Positions 51,475 through 60,378 of a stretch of 64,000 nucleotides of DNA are shown here, in pieces (position 1 is the stretch's first letter; every line of letters starts with the position of its first letter). The translations under genes and the position numbers were made by a program. A model generated the notes under the pieces. It did no database searches and was not told where the DNA came from. It saw only the letters and a program-made list of their open reading frames with translations. The stretch spans positions 1,054,001 through 1,118,000 of the forward strand of contig NZ_CP044523.1 of NCBI RefSeq assembly GCF_008831545.1, in the 5' to 3' direction. This DNA comes from Halorussus halophilus. Lineage in GTDB: Archaea; Halobacteriota; Halobacteria; Halobacteriales; Haladaptataceae.

Positions 51475-52218
51475 ATGTTCGAAGACGCACTCACTTACCT
51501 GAAAGACAGCGACGACGCAGTCGAGACTGTACTGATCGGTGGCATCCTCAGCCTGCTCGGATTCCTCCTGATTCCGGTGGTATTCGTCGCAGGCTACTTC
51601 CAGCGCGTCCTTCGCCGCACGAGCGAAGGCGACCCTGCACCGTCGTTCGACGACTGGGAGGACCTCTTCGTCGAGGGACTGAAAGCAATCGTCGTCGGGT
51701 TCGCGTACGTACTGATACCCGCGATACTCGCGGTGTTACTGGTCGGTAGCACCGTGTTGTTCACGGTATCGACCGCGGAGGTCGTTTCGGACCCCATGAC
51801 GACCGCTCCGACTGCGACCGACGGCATCGGCTTCCTCGGACTGTTGGCACTGCTCGGCGCAGTGTTCGTCACGTTCGCAGCGGCGATTGCGGCGTGGTAC
51901 GTCGTGCCCGCCGCGTTGGCCCGTCTGGCCGTCGAAGGCCGCCTCGGCGCGGCCTTCGAGCTTAGCAAGCTCGTGCCCGTCCTCCGAAGCGGGTCGTACG
52001 CGACCGGCTGGCTCGTCGCGTTCGTCGTCCTCGTGGTCGGCGGCGCGCTGGTCAGTGGTCTCGCCTCGATACCCTTCTTCGGGTGGGCGCTCGTGCCGTT
52101 CGTGGCGTTCTACGTCAACGTCGTGGCGTACGCCCTCTACGGGCGTGCCTACGGCGACGCGACCCACACCGAGCGCCGTGAGGGCACGCTGGACGAGGAA
52201 CAGCGGCCTGCGGTCTGA
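51475..52218 (+). CDS. DUF4013 membrane protein (2 of 3)
   Basis: A 247-residue paralogue of the previous gene: FEDALTYLKDSDDAVETVLIGG (in parts), WEDLFVEGLKAIVVGFAYV, SYATGWLVAFVVLVVGGAL. The order of helices is the same. The gap to the first copy (137 bases) contains an 8-bp hairpin CGTGACTC/GAGTCACG near 51373. The two are separate transcription units or weakly linked. Confidence 0.88.
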   Translation: MFEDALTYLKDSDDAVETVLIGGILSLLGFLLIPVVFVAGYFQRVLRRTSEGDPAPSFDDWEDLFVEGLKAIVVGFAYVLIPAILAVLLVGSTVLFTVSTAEVVSDPMTTAPTATDGIGFLGLLALLGAVFVTFAAAIAAWYVVPAALARLAVEGRLGAAFELSKLVPVLRSGSYATGWLVAFVVLVVGGALVSGLASIPFFGWALVPFVAFYVNVVAYALYGRAYGDATHTERREGTLDEEQRPAV

Positions 52219-52229
52219 GCTGAACTTCG

Positions 52230-52263
52230 GTCCGAGCGGTCTGCGCTCGCAGACCGCTCGGAC
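52230..52263. terminator. 16-bp perfect hairpin
   Basis: GTCCGAGCGGTCTGCG at 52230-52245 pairs with its exact complement at 52248-52263 across a two-base loop. It lies 12 bases after the second DUF4013 stop. It has no T-run and may be a structural terminator, or a processing or palindromic element. Confidence 0.5.
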
Positions 52264-52299
52264 TGTAACACTTCTCGTCGGGTTCGATGCCTATCCTCG

Positions 52300-52337
52300 T
52301 CTAGATTCGACCGCCGGACCGGCGGTCGAATCCAGAC
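52300..52337. other. 14-bp perfect hairpin with extended arms
   Basis: GATTCGACCGCCGG (52304-52317) pairs with CCGGCGGTCGAATC (52319-52332). GTCT/AGAC extend the arms after one mismatch. It lies 43-80 bases before the third DUF4013 ATG, so it could affect its promoter or mRNA leader. Confidence 0.55.
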
Positions 52338-52379
52338 ACAAGTAGCCAGAACTAACTTTTCGCGCCCGAACCCTCGGCC

Positions 52380-53057
52380 ATGCTTCGGGAGGCACTGACG
52401 TATCCGACGCGCGGCGAGCACGCCGAGCGGGCGTTGGTCGTGGGCACGAGTCTCACCGTCGCGACCGGGATACTCGCACGCCTCGGCGTCCTCGCGCTCC
52501 TCGCTGTCGTTCCCGCGGTTCTACTGGCAGGCTACGTCGTCGCCGTTCTCCGCGATTCTGGCGATAGCCTGTCGAACTCAGACGACGGGCCGCCACCCTT
52601 CTCCGACGTTCGCAGACTACTGACCGATGGCCTTCGCACGCTGGTCGTCTCCGTTTGTGCGCTCGTCGTCCCGATAGCTGTCTTGCTCGCGACGTTCAGT
52701 GGCGCACAGGCCGGACAGGCCACTCCGAACTTCGGCCGGACGCTGTCGGTCTACGGCGCGGGAACGGTCGCGCTGTTGCTCGCCCTGCTCGCGCTCTACG
52801 TCCTGCCAATCGCGCTCAAGCGAGTCGCCAGCGAGGGGAGTCTCCGGGCCGCCACGGACTGGCTTGCGTTCCGGCGCACCGCGACCGACGGCGCGTACTT
52901 CTATCGGTGGTCGGTTGCCGTGGTGGTCGGGGGCGTCGCGCTCACGCTGGCGTTCGCGCTGGCTTCGCTCGGTCGTCTGGGTGAAGTCGTCGCGCTGGCG
53001 CTCTCGTTCTACGCGTCGTTGGTCGTCTCGCGACTGATTGGCGTGGCGACCGGATGA
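52380..53057 (+). CDS. DUF4013 membrane protein (3 of 3), divergent
   Basis: A 225-residue paralogue: LREALTYPTRGEHAERALVVG at the start corresponds to the EDALTYLKDSDD of its neighbours, and VRRLLTDGLRTLVVSVCALVV to the GLKA segment. The later half is more diverged and lacks the acidic tail. Same helix pattern. Confidence 0.85.
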   Translation: MLREALTYPTRGEHAERALVVGTSLTVATGILARLGVLALLAVVPAVLLAGYVVAVLRDSGDSLSNSDDGPPPFSDVRRLLTDGLRTLVVSVCALVVPIAVLLATFSGAQAGQATPNFGRTLSVYGAGTVALLLALLALYVLPIALKRVASEGSLRAATDWLAFRRTATDGAYFYRWSVAVVVGGVALTLAFALASLGRLGEVVALALSFYASLVVSRLIGVATG

Positions 53058-53153
53058 AGAGGGACTGTCGAACTTCTTGGCAGTTCACGGGACTTGGATC
53101 GGGAAACGCGCGGGACGAACTTGTCGTCTCCAAGGCTCGACGCACCGGCAGAA

Positions 53154-53161
53154 GATATATC
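53154..53161 (+). promoter_or_regulatory. TATA-like box of the 53187 lipoprotein gene
   Basis: GATATATC is centred about 29 bases before ATG 53187, indicating a leaderless message. Confidence 0.5.
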
Positions 53162-53186
53162 GACTGACATGTAGTACTGACGGCGA

Positions 53187-53693
53187 ATGTCTCTATCCGC
53201 CCACGTTCGACGGCGTGCAGTCCTTGCCAGCAGTGCAAGTCTGTTTAGTGGACTGTCTGGATGTTCGTCGGTGTTCAGTGAGTCTGACCCCGAAACGTAT
53301 CGTCCACCTCCACTGCATGCAATCCATCTCGCGAACTACTACGATGAACCGAAACAGACCTCGCTCGTAGTCGAACGAAACGGCCAGATAGTCCACTGGA
53401 ATACCTACAAACTGCCCAAACAGAGCCAAGACCGAATCATCGCAATCTCAGACAAAGAGTGGATAGGGTGCGGTCGATACGAAGTGAGTATCCGGGTGCA
53501 AGATAACTCCCAATGGGCGACACTCGACTTCGAGGACGTAGAATCATCAAAAATGGCTAACGGGAAGATTCAGACTATTCGTCTCGGTGTTGACTTCCGC
53601 CCCGAAGGAATCAATTTCCGGCCCGTACATCTCGATGACCCAATGATTCGGTGCGAAGATACTCAAACAGGGGCACAGACGACACGAGATTAA
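53187..53693 (+). CDS. Tat lipoprotein of unknown function
   Basis: A 168-residue protein with VRRRAVLASSASLF and lipobox LSGC, thus Tat-exported and lipid-anchored. The mature part is beta-rich, with the motif VVERNGQIVHWNTYKLP and a later GCGRYEVSIRVQ, resembling small surface beta-sandwich proteins. Base composition is less GC-rich than its surroundings. It lies between the DUF4013 array and the transducer and looks like a recent addition. Confidence 0.75.
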   Translation: MSLSAHVRRRAVLASSASLFSGLSGCSSVFSESDPETYRPPPLHAIHLANYYDEPKQTSLVVERNGQIVHWNTYKLPKQSQDRIIAISDKEWIGCGRYEVSIRVQDNSQWATLDFEDVESSKMANGKIQTIRLGVDFRPEGINFRPVHLDDPMIRCEDTQTGAQTTRD

Positions 53694-53770
53694 CGCGCGG
53701 TTCTGCTCGGTCGTTAACCGAACTATCGTCGGAGAAGAATCCCGACGAGGATTATAAAAAATACAACAGT

Positions 53771-55417
53771 TCAGTGCAGATTCGCGTCTTCCGTCTCTTC
53801 GAGTCGGAAGTCTTCGAGCATCTGTTGCATCTCCGCAGACGTGTCTGTGACTTCCGAGGACGCGTGTGTCAGTTCGCCGACAGCATCGGTCTGCTGGTCG
53901 ATGCCCGCCGCGACTTCCTGTATCTCGGCGCTGACCTCTCGACTGGCGTCCGAGACGTTTTCGACCAGTCGGGAGACCTCTTCTGCGTCGCTGGCTTGGT
54001 CGCCGGTCGCGCGTCGAATTTCCTCGATGCCTTCGCTGGTCTCCGTGACCGCCGCCTCGATGTCTTCGATGTGCTCGACCACGTCGCGCACGGCATCGAC
54101 GCCCGTCTCGACCTGCTGGTTGCTGGCCTCGATGGTCTCTGCGGTCTCGTTGATGCCGCCCTTGAGTTCTTCGAGCGAGTCCGATATCTCCTCGACGGCG
54201 TCCTTCGACTCCTCGGCGAGTTCCTTGACCTCGTTGGCGACGACTTGGAAGCCAGCGCCGTCGCCGTCGGCGCGCGCGGCCTCGATGTTGGCGTTCAGCG
54301 CGAGCAGGTTCGTCTGGTCGGCGATGTCCGCGATCATCTCGGTCATCGCGTTGATGGTCTCCATCTGGTCTTCCAGCGACTCTATCATCTCGATGTTACG
54401 CTCGGAGGCCTGACTGGCCGCGTCGATGGTATCGATGGCGTCGTGAGCGGTCGTCGTCCCTTCGAGCGCGCGATTGGACGCTTCGTCGGAACGCGAGTCG
54501 ATTTGCTGAACCGTCGCCGTAATCTCCTCGATGGAGGCAGAGAGGTTCGAGACGTTCTCTTCGGCTTCCGAGGCGCGCTCGGCCTGCCGTTCCGCGGTCT
54601 CGGCGACGCTCCCGCTCGAATCGTTGATGTCGTCGATTGCGTCCATCGCTTCGCCGCTCGCGGCTTGAATCTCAGATCCGATGTCCGCGAGGTCGTCCGA
54701 CTGCGCTCGGGTGCGTTCGAGCGTCTCGCGGAGCGAATCGACCGCGAACCCGAGGTCGTCGGCCATTCCGCCGAACTTCTCGTGGACACTGACGATGGCG
54801 TCGAACTGTTCGTCCGGTTCCGGAATCGTCGGGTCGATGGTCAGGTCGCCCTTGCTCAGTCGTTCGAGGTACGTCTTGAGTTCCTCGACGACGGTCTGTT
54901 GGTAGGACTCGACCAACTCCTCGCGGCGCTGGAGTTCGATGCGTTCGGTGATGTCGCGGTTGATTTCGAGCGCACCGACGATGTTGCCTGCGTCGTCGTA
55001 GAATGGCATCAGACTCCGACTTACCGGAACCTCGCCGCTATCGACTTCGATGGTGTCCTCCAAGTTCTGGACCGGTTCGCCCGTGTCGAGCACTTCTCGC
55101 ATCACGCTGTTGTCGGCTTCGTCCAGTTCGAAGAGGTTCACGCCGATGAGATCCCCTCGTTTCTTTTCGAAGAGGTCGAGCGCCTCGTCGTTGATGCGGT
55201 CGATATTCCCCTCGGCGTCCACTGTGAAGATGGGATAACAGAGTCCGTCGAGAACGCTCTCGATTATCGATTCTGCGGTCACCGTCCCGCCCGTTGCCAT
55301 CTCTCCGTTCTCGGAGTCGGCGACTCCGGTCGCCGGTGATGCGTCGGGTCCCGCAGTCCCGTCGGACTCGTCCGCGTCCGCGGTCGTGCTGCGGATTCCC
55401 GAAAGCACGTTGAACAT
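53771..55417 (-). CDS. Soluble methyl-accepting chemotaxis transducer with PAS domain
   Basis: A 548-residue transducer without membrane helices. A PAS domain (about 50-165: [13 protein letters not shown]) precedes a HAMP-like linker ([15 protein letters not shown]) and a long signalling coiled coil with the tip [17 protein letters not shown] that contacts CheA/CheW. Glu-rich methylation regions flank the tip. It senses a cytosolic cue such as redox state or a ligand; the cofactor is not visible. No che genes are adjacent. Confidence 0.93.
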   Translation of the reverse strand: MFNVLSGIRSTTADADESDGTAGPDASPATGVADSENGEMATGGTVTAESIIESVLDGLCYPIFTVDAEGNIDRINDEALDLFEKKRGDLIGVNLFELDEADNSVMREVLDTGEPVQNLEDTIEVDSGEVPVSRSLMPFYDDAGNIVGALEINRDITERIELQRREELVESYQQTVVEELKTYLERLSKGDLTIDPTIPEPDEQFDAIVSVHEKFGGMADDLGFAVDSLRETLERTRAQSDDLADIGSEIQAASGEAMDAIDDINDSSGSVAETAERQAERASEAEENVSNLSASIEEITATVQQIDSRSDEASNRALEGTTTAHDAIDTIDAASQASERNIEMIESLEDQMETINAMTEMIADIADQTNLLALNANIEAARADGDGAGFQVVANEVKELAEESKDAVEEISDSLEELKGGINETAETIEASNQQVETGVDAVRDVVEHIEDIEAAVTETSEGIEEIRRATGDQASDAEEVSRLVENVSDASREVSAEIQEVAAGIDQQTDAVGELTHASSEVTDTSAEMQQMLEDFRLEETEDANLH

Positions 55418-55586
55418 GTTTGTGAGTCCTAGAGCGACATTGCATAAAGGTATCTCCGATTATGGAATTTGAGAATCGCCGACACAGCCACAGAACGGGT
55501 TCTGAGTGCTTTTCGGAGCTACTGACGAGGAGAGATCACGACGACAAGTCGAAATAGTAGCACAATTTTCGCGTGCCGTCGCCGTC

Positions 55587-55904
55587 TCAGTCGTCTTCGT
55601 CGTCGCCACTCCCCAGGTGTTCCTCCGCGAACGAGGACAGCGACTCCCAGCCGACGTCGTCGCGGATGCTTCGAAGTACGTCGCCGAGGGAGTCGCCGTC
55701 GTCGAGTTGCTGTTCGCTCCCCTCGACCGGTCTGATGGTCTTCTGGTCGTCGTTCGGTTCGCCTTCGAAGATGGAGTTGCTGTCGTGGCTGTAGAACATT
55801 GCCACGCCGTCGCTGACGGTGCCGAGGTAGTCGGAGTTCTGTTTCGTCTCGCCGTCGAAGGTGTAGTCTTCGTAGGCTGCGTTGTGGGGACTTCGGCGTG
55901 ACAT
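55587..55904 (-). CDS. Conserved acidic haloarchaeal protein
   Basis: A 105-residue acidic protein: MSRRSPHNAAYEDYTFDGETKQ (in parts), MFYSHDSNSIFEGEP and a C-terminal helix WESLSSFAEEHLG. No membrane segment or named domain. It precedes nothing on its strand that suggests function. Confidence 0.6.
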   Translation of the reverse strand: MSRRSPHNAAYEDYTFDGETKQNSDYLGTVSDGVAMFYSHDSNSIFEGEPNDDQKTIRPVEGSEQQLDDGDSLGDVLRSIRDDVGWESLSSFAEEHLGSGDDEDD

Positions 55905-55987
55905 ACCACGACGTACGATGGAAAATCAGTTAAGTTCACTGGCAGATTCGAGTCCTCGCGGAGTCGGGGACCGCCGTTCCGTGCAGA

Positions 55988-56503
55988 TTAGCTATCGAAC
56001 GACAGTTCGCGCGAAGCTTCCATCTCTCGCTCGCGTTGAGTCTCCGGAGCTCTCGACGGCTCTTCGCGCACGACGACCGTGTTGGCGACGCGGTCGCCGA
56101 GTCGCTGTCGCTCGTCGCTCATCGCCATGAAGATGAACCCGACGGCAAAGTAGAACATGCCGTCGATAATTCTGAGGAGGTTACGGCCGAACGACGCGCC
56201 GTAACTACAGGGCCGCCCGTCTTCTTTGACGACTTTGATTCCGAACAGTTTCTTGCCGACGGTGTATCCGTCCCAGTAGCCTTCGAGGAAGAACCTGTAG
56301 AACAAGGCGACACCGCCGCCGAGGAGGAAGCCGAAGCCGGTGAACACGCCCTCGCTGCCGGTTGCGCTGCCAACTGCCATGTACAAGAACACCGCCCCAA
56401 AGAAGATGACGAGCATGAGGACGTTGTCGATGATTTGGGCTCCGATACGCGCACCGATGACGTCCGTGTCTTCTCGGGTAGGTTCCCGTGGATATCCAGA
56501 CAT
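55988..56503 (-). CDS. RDD family membrane protein
   Basis: A 171-residue protein with three or four hydrophobic helices. The RDD signature appears as [12 protein letters not shown] near the start and [22 protein letters not shown], ending with [14 protein letters not shown] proteins may move ions or compatible solutes; evidence in archaea is weak. Divergent from pelA. Confidence 0.85.
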   Translation of the reverse strand: MSGYPREPTREDTDVIGARIGAQIIDNVLMLVIFFGAVFLYMAVGSATGSEGVFTGFGFLLGGGVALFYRFFLEGYWDGYTVGKKLFGIKVVKEDGRPCSYGASFGRNLLRIIDGMFYFAVGFIFMAMSDERQRLGDRVANTVVVREEPSRAPETQREREMEASRELSFDS

Positions 56504-56646
56504 GTCTTTACATCATTAAGTCAATAATTCATAAGTTCTGTGGTACGGACGACGAACCGCTGTGGAACGTGGTGTCGTTCGGACTCGGCGTTTCGAACGA
56601 CTCCCGAATAGCAGGACACTTACCGAACGCGAACGGAGCGTCCCGC

Positions 56647-57714
56647 ATGCAAGTAAAGAGCCGCGAGCCTGCGGACGCGGGCCGCGAGCGAATCACGGTC
56701 GTCCCCGAGAGTCTGGACGACCTGTGGCACCTCACCTACGTCCTCGAACCGGGTGATTTGGTCTCCGGTGACACGACACGGCGCATCCAGCGGAACGACG
56801 ACCAGATGCGCGACACAGGCGGGGAGCGCGAACACATGTACATCACGCTCGAAGTCGAAGACAGCGAGTTCCACAAGTTCGCCAACCGTCTGCGAATCGG
56901 CGGCGTCATCGCCGACTGCTCCCGGGAGGACCAACTCGGGCAGCACCACACGCTCAACGTCGAGGAGACCAAGGAGATAACCATCGAGAAGGTCTGGAAG
57001 GCCGACCAACTCGACCGTTTGGAGGAGGCCGAAGCCGCGACAGAGAACCCCGACGTGGCCATCGCAACTGTCGAAGAAGGCGAAGCCCACATCCACACCG
57101 TCGCCCAGTACGGTACCGAGGAGTACGCCGACTTCACTGGCACGACAGGGAAAGGCGAGTACGCTCGCGGCCGCGACGAACTGTTCGCCCAACTCACCGA
57201 CGCCCTCTCGCGAATGGACGTAGACGCAATCGTTCTCGCCGGGCCGGGCTTCACGAAGCAGGACGCCTACAAGTACATCGAGGACAACGCGCCCGACATC
57301 ACGGAGAAGATTTCGATGGTCGATACCAGCGCCGTCGGCGACCGGGGCGTCCACGAAGTCCTCAAGCGCGGCGCGGTCGAAGAAGTCCAGCAGGAGACGC
57401 GAATCGCCGAGGAAGCCGAACTCGTGGACGAACTGATGGCCCGCATCGGCGAGGGCGCGAGGGCCGCCTACGGCATCGAACAGGTCAAGCAGGCCAGCGA
57501 CTACGGCGCGATAGAGCAGTTGCTGATTCTGGACGAGCGACTGCGACACGAGCGCGGCACGGACGGCGAGTGGGACCTCGACGTGAACGAACTCATCACC
57601 GACGTCGAGCGCAAGGGTGGTGACGTGACCGTCTTCTCCAGCGAGTTCGCTCCGGGCGACCAACTCGAAGGCTTCGGCGGCATCGCCGCACTCCTCCGAT
57701 ACAGGCTCGAATAG
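56647..57714 (+). CDS. pelA: mRNA surveillance protein pelota
   Basis: aPelota enters the empty A site of stalled ribosomes and recruits ABCE1 to split them. From ATG 56647, 355 residues, three eRF1-like domains: [23 protein letters not shown] (in parts) with the TTRRIQ loop, a middle domain with [17 protein letters not shown] sequence, and a C-terminal domain [20 protein letters not shown] (in parts). The GGQ motif is absent, as expected for Pelota. The open frame before this ATG overlaps the RDD promoter and is not used. Confidence 0.95.
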   Translation: MQVKSREPADAGRERITVVPESLDDLWHLTYVLEPGDLVSGDTTRRIQRNDDQMRDTGGEREHMYITLEVEDSEFHKFANRLRIGGVIADCSREDQLGQHHTLNVEETKEITIEKVWKADQLDRLEEAEAATENPDVAIATVEEGEAHIHTVAQYGTEEYADFTGTTGKGEYARGRDELFAQLTDALSRMDVDAIVLAGPGFTKQDAYKYIEDNAPDITEKISMVDTSAVGDRGVHEVLKRGAVEEVQQETRIAEEAELVDELMARIGEGARAAYGIEQVKQASDYGAIEQLLILDERLRHERGTDGEWDLDVNELITDVERKGGDVTVFSSEFAPGDQLEGFGGIAALLRYRLE

Positions 57715-58131
57715 ATGCTCGAACGCTGGCTCGACTACGTCTTCTTCGCGGGACTGGAAATCTCGATACTGGGGATTCCGGCACTGATCGGGCTGATGTA
57801 CGCCACGCCCGAGAACGAGGTCAAACTGGCCGGACTGACCGCCATCGCCGCCTGTTCGATGGCCGCCGCCACGTTCCGGGGCGAGTTCGTGAAACTGGGC
57901 GACTGGCCCGCCGCGGGCGACCCCTACACGATGCCGCTTCGGTCTGCGTACTACAGCGCGACTATCGCGCTCGCCGCGTACGTCGGTGCAATCGCACACG
58001 CCGAGACCGGTGTGCCCGGCGTCGGAATGGCCGGTGCGACTGTCGTCTCGATTGGGGCGATGGCTATCGTTCCGCGTGTCGTCTCCGGATTTCGAGGACT
58101 GGCGAATCGAGTCGCGTCGTCGAGGTCGTGA
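57715..58131 (+). CDS. Four-helix membrane protein coupled to pelA
   Basis: A 138-residue protein whose ATG follows the pelA stop directly, with no gap, so translation is coupled. Hydrophobic helices at about 8-27, 38-56, 78-98 and 105-125. No family recognised. Coupling to a ribosome-rescue factor may be historical only. Confidence 0.75.
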   Translation: MLERWLDYVFFAGLEISILGIPALIGLMYATPENEVKLAGLTAIAACSMAAATFRGEFVKLGDWPAAGDPYTMPLRSAYYSATIALAAYVGAIAHAETGVPGVGMAGATVVSIGAMAIVPRVVSGFRGLANRVASSRS

Positions 58132-58136
58132 GCCAG

Positions 58137-58796
58137 TCAGGCCGCCCCGTCGGACTCGCCGGAGAGGTATTCCCCGACGACGCCGCGGTGCGCTCGGCGT
58201 AATCGTTCCGAGGCCGCTTGTCGTGAGATGCCGAGTTCGTCTGCTATACTATCGAGGGTCGTCCCCCGAGGCACCTCGTAGTGACCCAACTCGTAGGCTT
58301 CGCGCAGTATCTCGTGTTGTTCCTCGGTGAGCGTCCCGCGGCCGTTCGAATCAGCGTCGGGCGTGTGGATGTCCAGTATCTCGACGCGGAAGTCGTACCG
58401 CTCGAACTGTTCGTACGCGCGAGCGAAGCGTTCTCGTTCCGGGAACCGCAACAGGAGCGTCCACGACCGGTTTCGTCCCGTCGCTTCGAGGATGGTCCCG
58501 TCGCACTCGAAGATGATTTCGGTGAGAACGTGGATGCCGTCCACGAACGTGACTTTGTAAAGGTACTCGTCTTCGCTCGAATCGACCTTTCTGATTTCGG
58601 TCGCGGTCGGGTCCGCTGTGAGTGCGCTCTCGATTTCTCGTTCGGTCCCACCGGAGAGCCAGACGAACGGCATCACTTCACCCTGTTCGGTAGCGACGAC
58701 GTTCTCCATTCGAACGTCGAGGGTCGGAAGGCGCTCGAACGCTTCGGCGAGGACAGTTGTCTCCGCAGGAACGTGGATTTCCGCCATCGTCGTCAT
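58137..58796 (-). CDS. Bat-type helix-turn-helix regulator (HTH_10)
   Basis: A 219-residue haloarchaeal regulator. The N-terminal sensor-like region (1-155) precedes HTH_10: LTEEQHEILREAYELGHYEVP (in parts), DSIADELGISRQAASERLRR. This is the Bat/DmsR-type layout without PAS or GAF. Ligand and target are unknown. Convergent with the coupled membrane gene, five bases apart. Confidence 0.9.
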   Translation of the reverse strand: MTTMAEIHVPAETTVLAEAFERLPTLDVRMENVVATEQGEVMPFVWLSGGTEREIESALTADPTATEIRKVDSSEDEYLYKVTFVDGIHVLTEIIFECDGTILEATGRNRSWTLLLRFPERERFARAYEQFERYDFRVEILDIHTPDADSNGRGTLTEEQHEILREAYELGHYEVPRGTTLDSIADELGISRQAASERLRRAHRGVVGEYLSGESDGAA

Positions 58797-58914
58797 CGAC
58801 GCTCCGTTACGAGACCTAGAATATAAACTGAGCGTTTCTTATTCTCACTCCGATAATTGCCCAGTTAGGCACTTTCATACACGAAGATCCTCCCGTCTCA
58901 CAACACCACGGGAG

Positions 58915-59652
58915 TTACAACTCGACAGTCCGCAAATCCTCTGCGAAACTCACATCCCCGTCGTACTCGCGCTCGATGGACTCCAGCATCTCCTCGTGTT
59001 TGCCCTCCGTGTGCGGGTAGAGGTGCGTCAGAAACACCTTCCCGATGTCTGCGCCGGACTCTCCCAGCGCCTCGCCCAACTGGCTCGGTGTCGGGTGGTT
59101 CGCAACGTCCACCTCGTCGGGGAACGAGCAGTCGTGGACCAGTACCTCCGAGCCATCCGCGAAGTTGGCCAGTCCCTCGAACGCCTCGCTGTCGGCGCTG
59201 AAGGTGAACTCGTCCCCGAATCGGTAGGCTAGACACGGCATCGAGTGACGGGTTTCGAACCCCTCCACGTCGAACCCGCCGACGGTGAACTCGTGCGGTC
59301 CGACCTCCCGCACTTGCAAATCGACTCGTCCTTGCAGATAATCGTGAACGTCGAGCAGGTCGTCCAGCAACGCCTTCGTCCCGTCGGGGCCGACGACTTC
59401 CAGATGCTCTTCGCCCGAGAGCCAGCGGGCTTTCAGTAGCGGAAGCAGGTCCGACACGTGGTCGAGGTGGTGGTGCGTCAACAGTACGGTCGAGACGTTC
59501 TCGTACCCGATGCCGGACTGCTGGAGTCGGTGGAGGACGCCGCTCCCACAGTCGAGCAGAACGCTGCGACCGTCTTCTTCGACGAACAGTCCCGTCTGAT
59601 ACCGCTCGCCAGTCGGCATCGCGCTTCCGGTGCCGAGAAACGTGACGCGCAT
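58915..59652 (-). CDS. RNase Z-like metallo-beta-lactamase hydrolase
   Basis: From ATG 59652, 245 residues: RVTFLGTGSAMPTGERYQTG is a typical tRNase Z-type start, THHHLDH the metal motif, and LVHDCSFPDE plus LTHLYPH the later His and Asp ligands. The length is short of full tRNase Z (about 300) and the exosite arm is reduced, so tRNA 3'-end processing is possible but a generic phosphodiesterase is equally likely. Earlier starts (59679, 59733) are less conserved. Confidence 0.85.
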   Translation of the reverse strand: MRVTFLGTGSAMPTGERYQTGLFVEEDGRSVLLDCGSGVLHRLQQSGIGYENVSTVLLTHHHLDHVSDLLPLLKARWLSGEEHLEVVGPDGTKALLDDLLDVHDYLQGRVDLQVREVGPHEFTVGGFDVEGFETRHSMPCLAYRFGDEFTFSADSEAFEGLANFADGSEVLVHDCSFPDEVDVANHPTPSQLGEALGESGADIGKVFLTHLYPHTEGKHEEMLESIEREYDGDVSFAEDLRTVEL

Positions 59653-59896
59653 GTTCGAATCGGCGGCCCGGACGCTCATAACCGCTTTGGGACCGAACGT
59701 AGAGCTAGCAGGCACTACGACGAATGCTATCACCCCACATTATTGTCGAGAATATTATGAAGAGACGACATGCATCGAACGCCCCAAAGTCGAAACGATA
59801 GCCTTCTAGACGACTAATTTTACTTCCGCTGGGTACCAAAGGTTTAAGATTCTTTTCTCCCCCGGAGTTTTGTCGGTTGTCCACGTAGTCCCGAGG

Positions 59897-60310
59897 ATGG
59901 CCAACTCACTCACGACCGAAACGAATGTCGGTCGGACGCCCGACGGACGGCGACTCGAAGTCTCGCGAGTCGTGGACGCGCCCGCCGACCGACTCTGGAC
60001 GTTGCTGACCGAGACCGCCTACTGGCCCGAGTGGGGACCGTCGGTGATGGCCGTCGATTGTCCGTCCCATCGGATTCGGGCAGGGACGACCGGCCGGGTA
60101 AAAGTCGTTCCCGGCGTCTGGGTCCGCTTCGAAGTGACCGACTGCGAACTGTACCGCTGGACGTGGCGCGTGCTTGGGATTCCGGCGACAGGGCACCGCG
60201 TCGAACCGCTCGACGGAAACTGCCGCGTCGTCTTCGAGTTGCCACTGTTCGGGGCAGGCTACGCACCGGTCTGTGCGCTCGCACTCGAACGATTGGCTCG
60301 ACTGGCCTGA
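59897..60310 (+). CDS. SRPBCC family lipid/ligand-binding protein
   Basis: From ATG 59897, 137 residues. The START-like fold shows VSRVVDAPADRLWTLLTETAYWPEWGPSV (in parts) and a late VVFELPLFGAGYAP followed by a C-terminal helix. The family binds hydrophobic ligands or acts as polyketide cyclase; no specific role visible. A TATA-like GTTTAAG near 59848 supports this start. Confidence 0.8.
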   Translation: MANSLTTETNVGRTPDGRRLEVSRVVDAPADRLWTLLTETAYWPEWGPSVMAVDCPSHRIRAGTTGRVKVVPGVWVRFEVTDCELYRWTWRVLGIPATGHRVEPLDGNCRVVFELPLFGAGYAPVCALALERLARLA

Positions 60311-60378
60311 GCGAACCAGATTTCACTTTCACCCCACAGTGCAAACGGACTTACGTCCCCGGTCCCAACCACCGGCAA

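Noticed and set aside
53651..55339. Open frame of 562 codons on the plus strand
   Set aside because: Antisense to the chemotaxis transducer, whose coiled-coil and tip motif are unmistakable.
56620..57999. Open frame of 459 codons on the minus strand
   Set aside because: Antisense to pelA and the coupled membrane gene.
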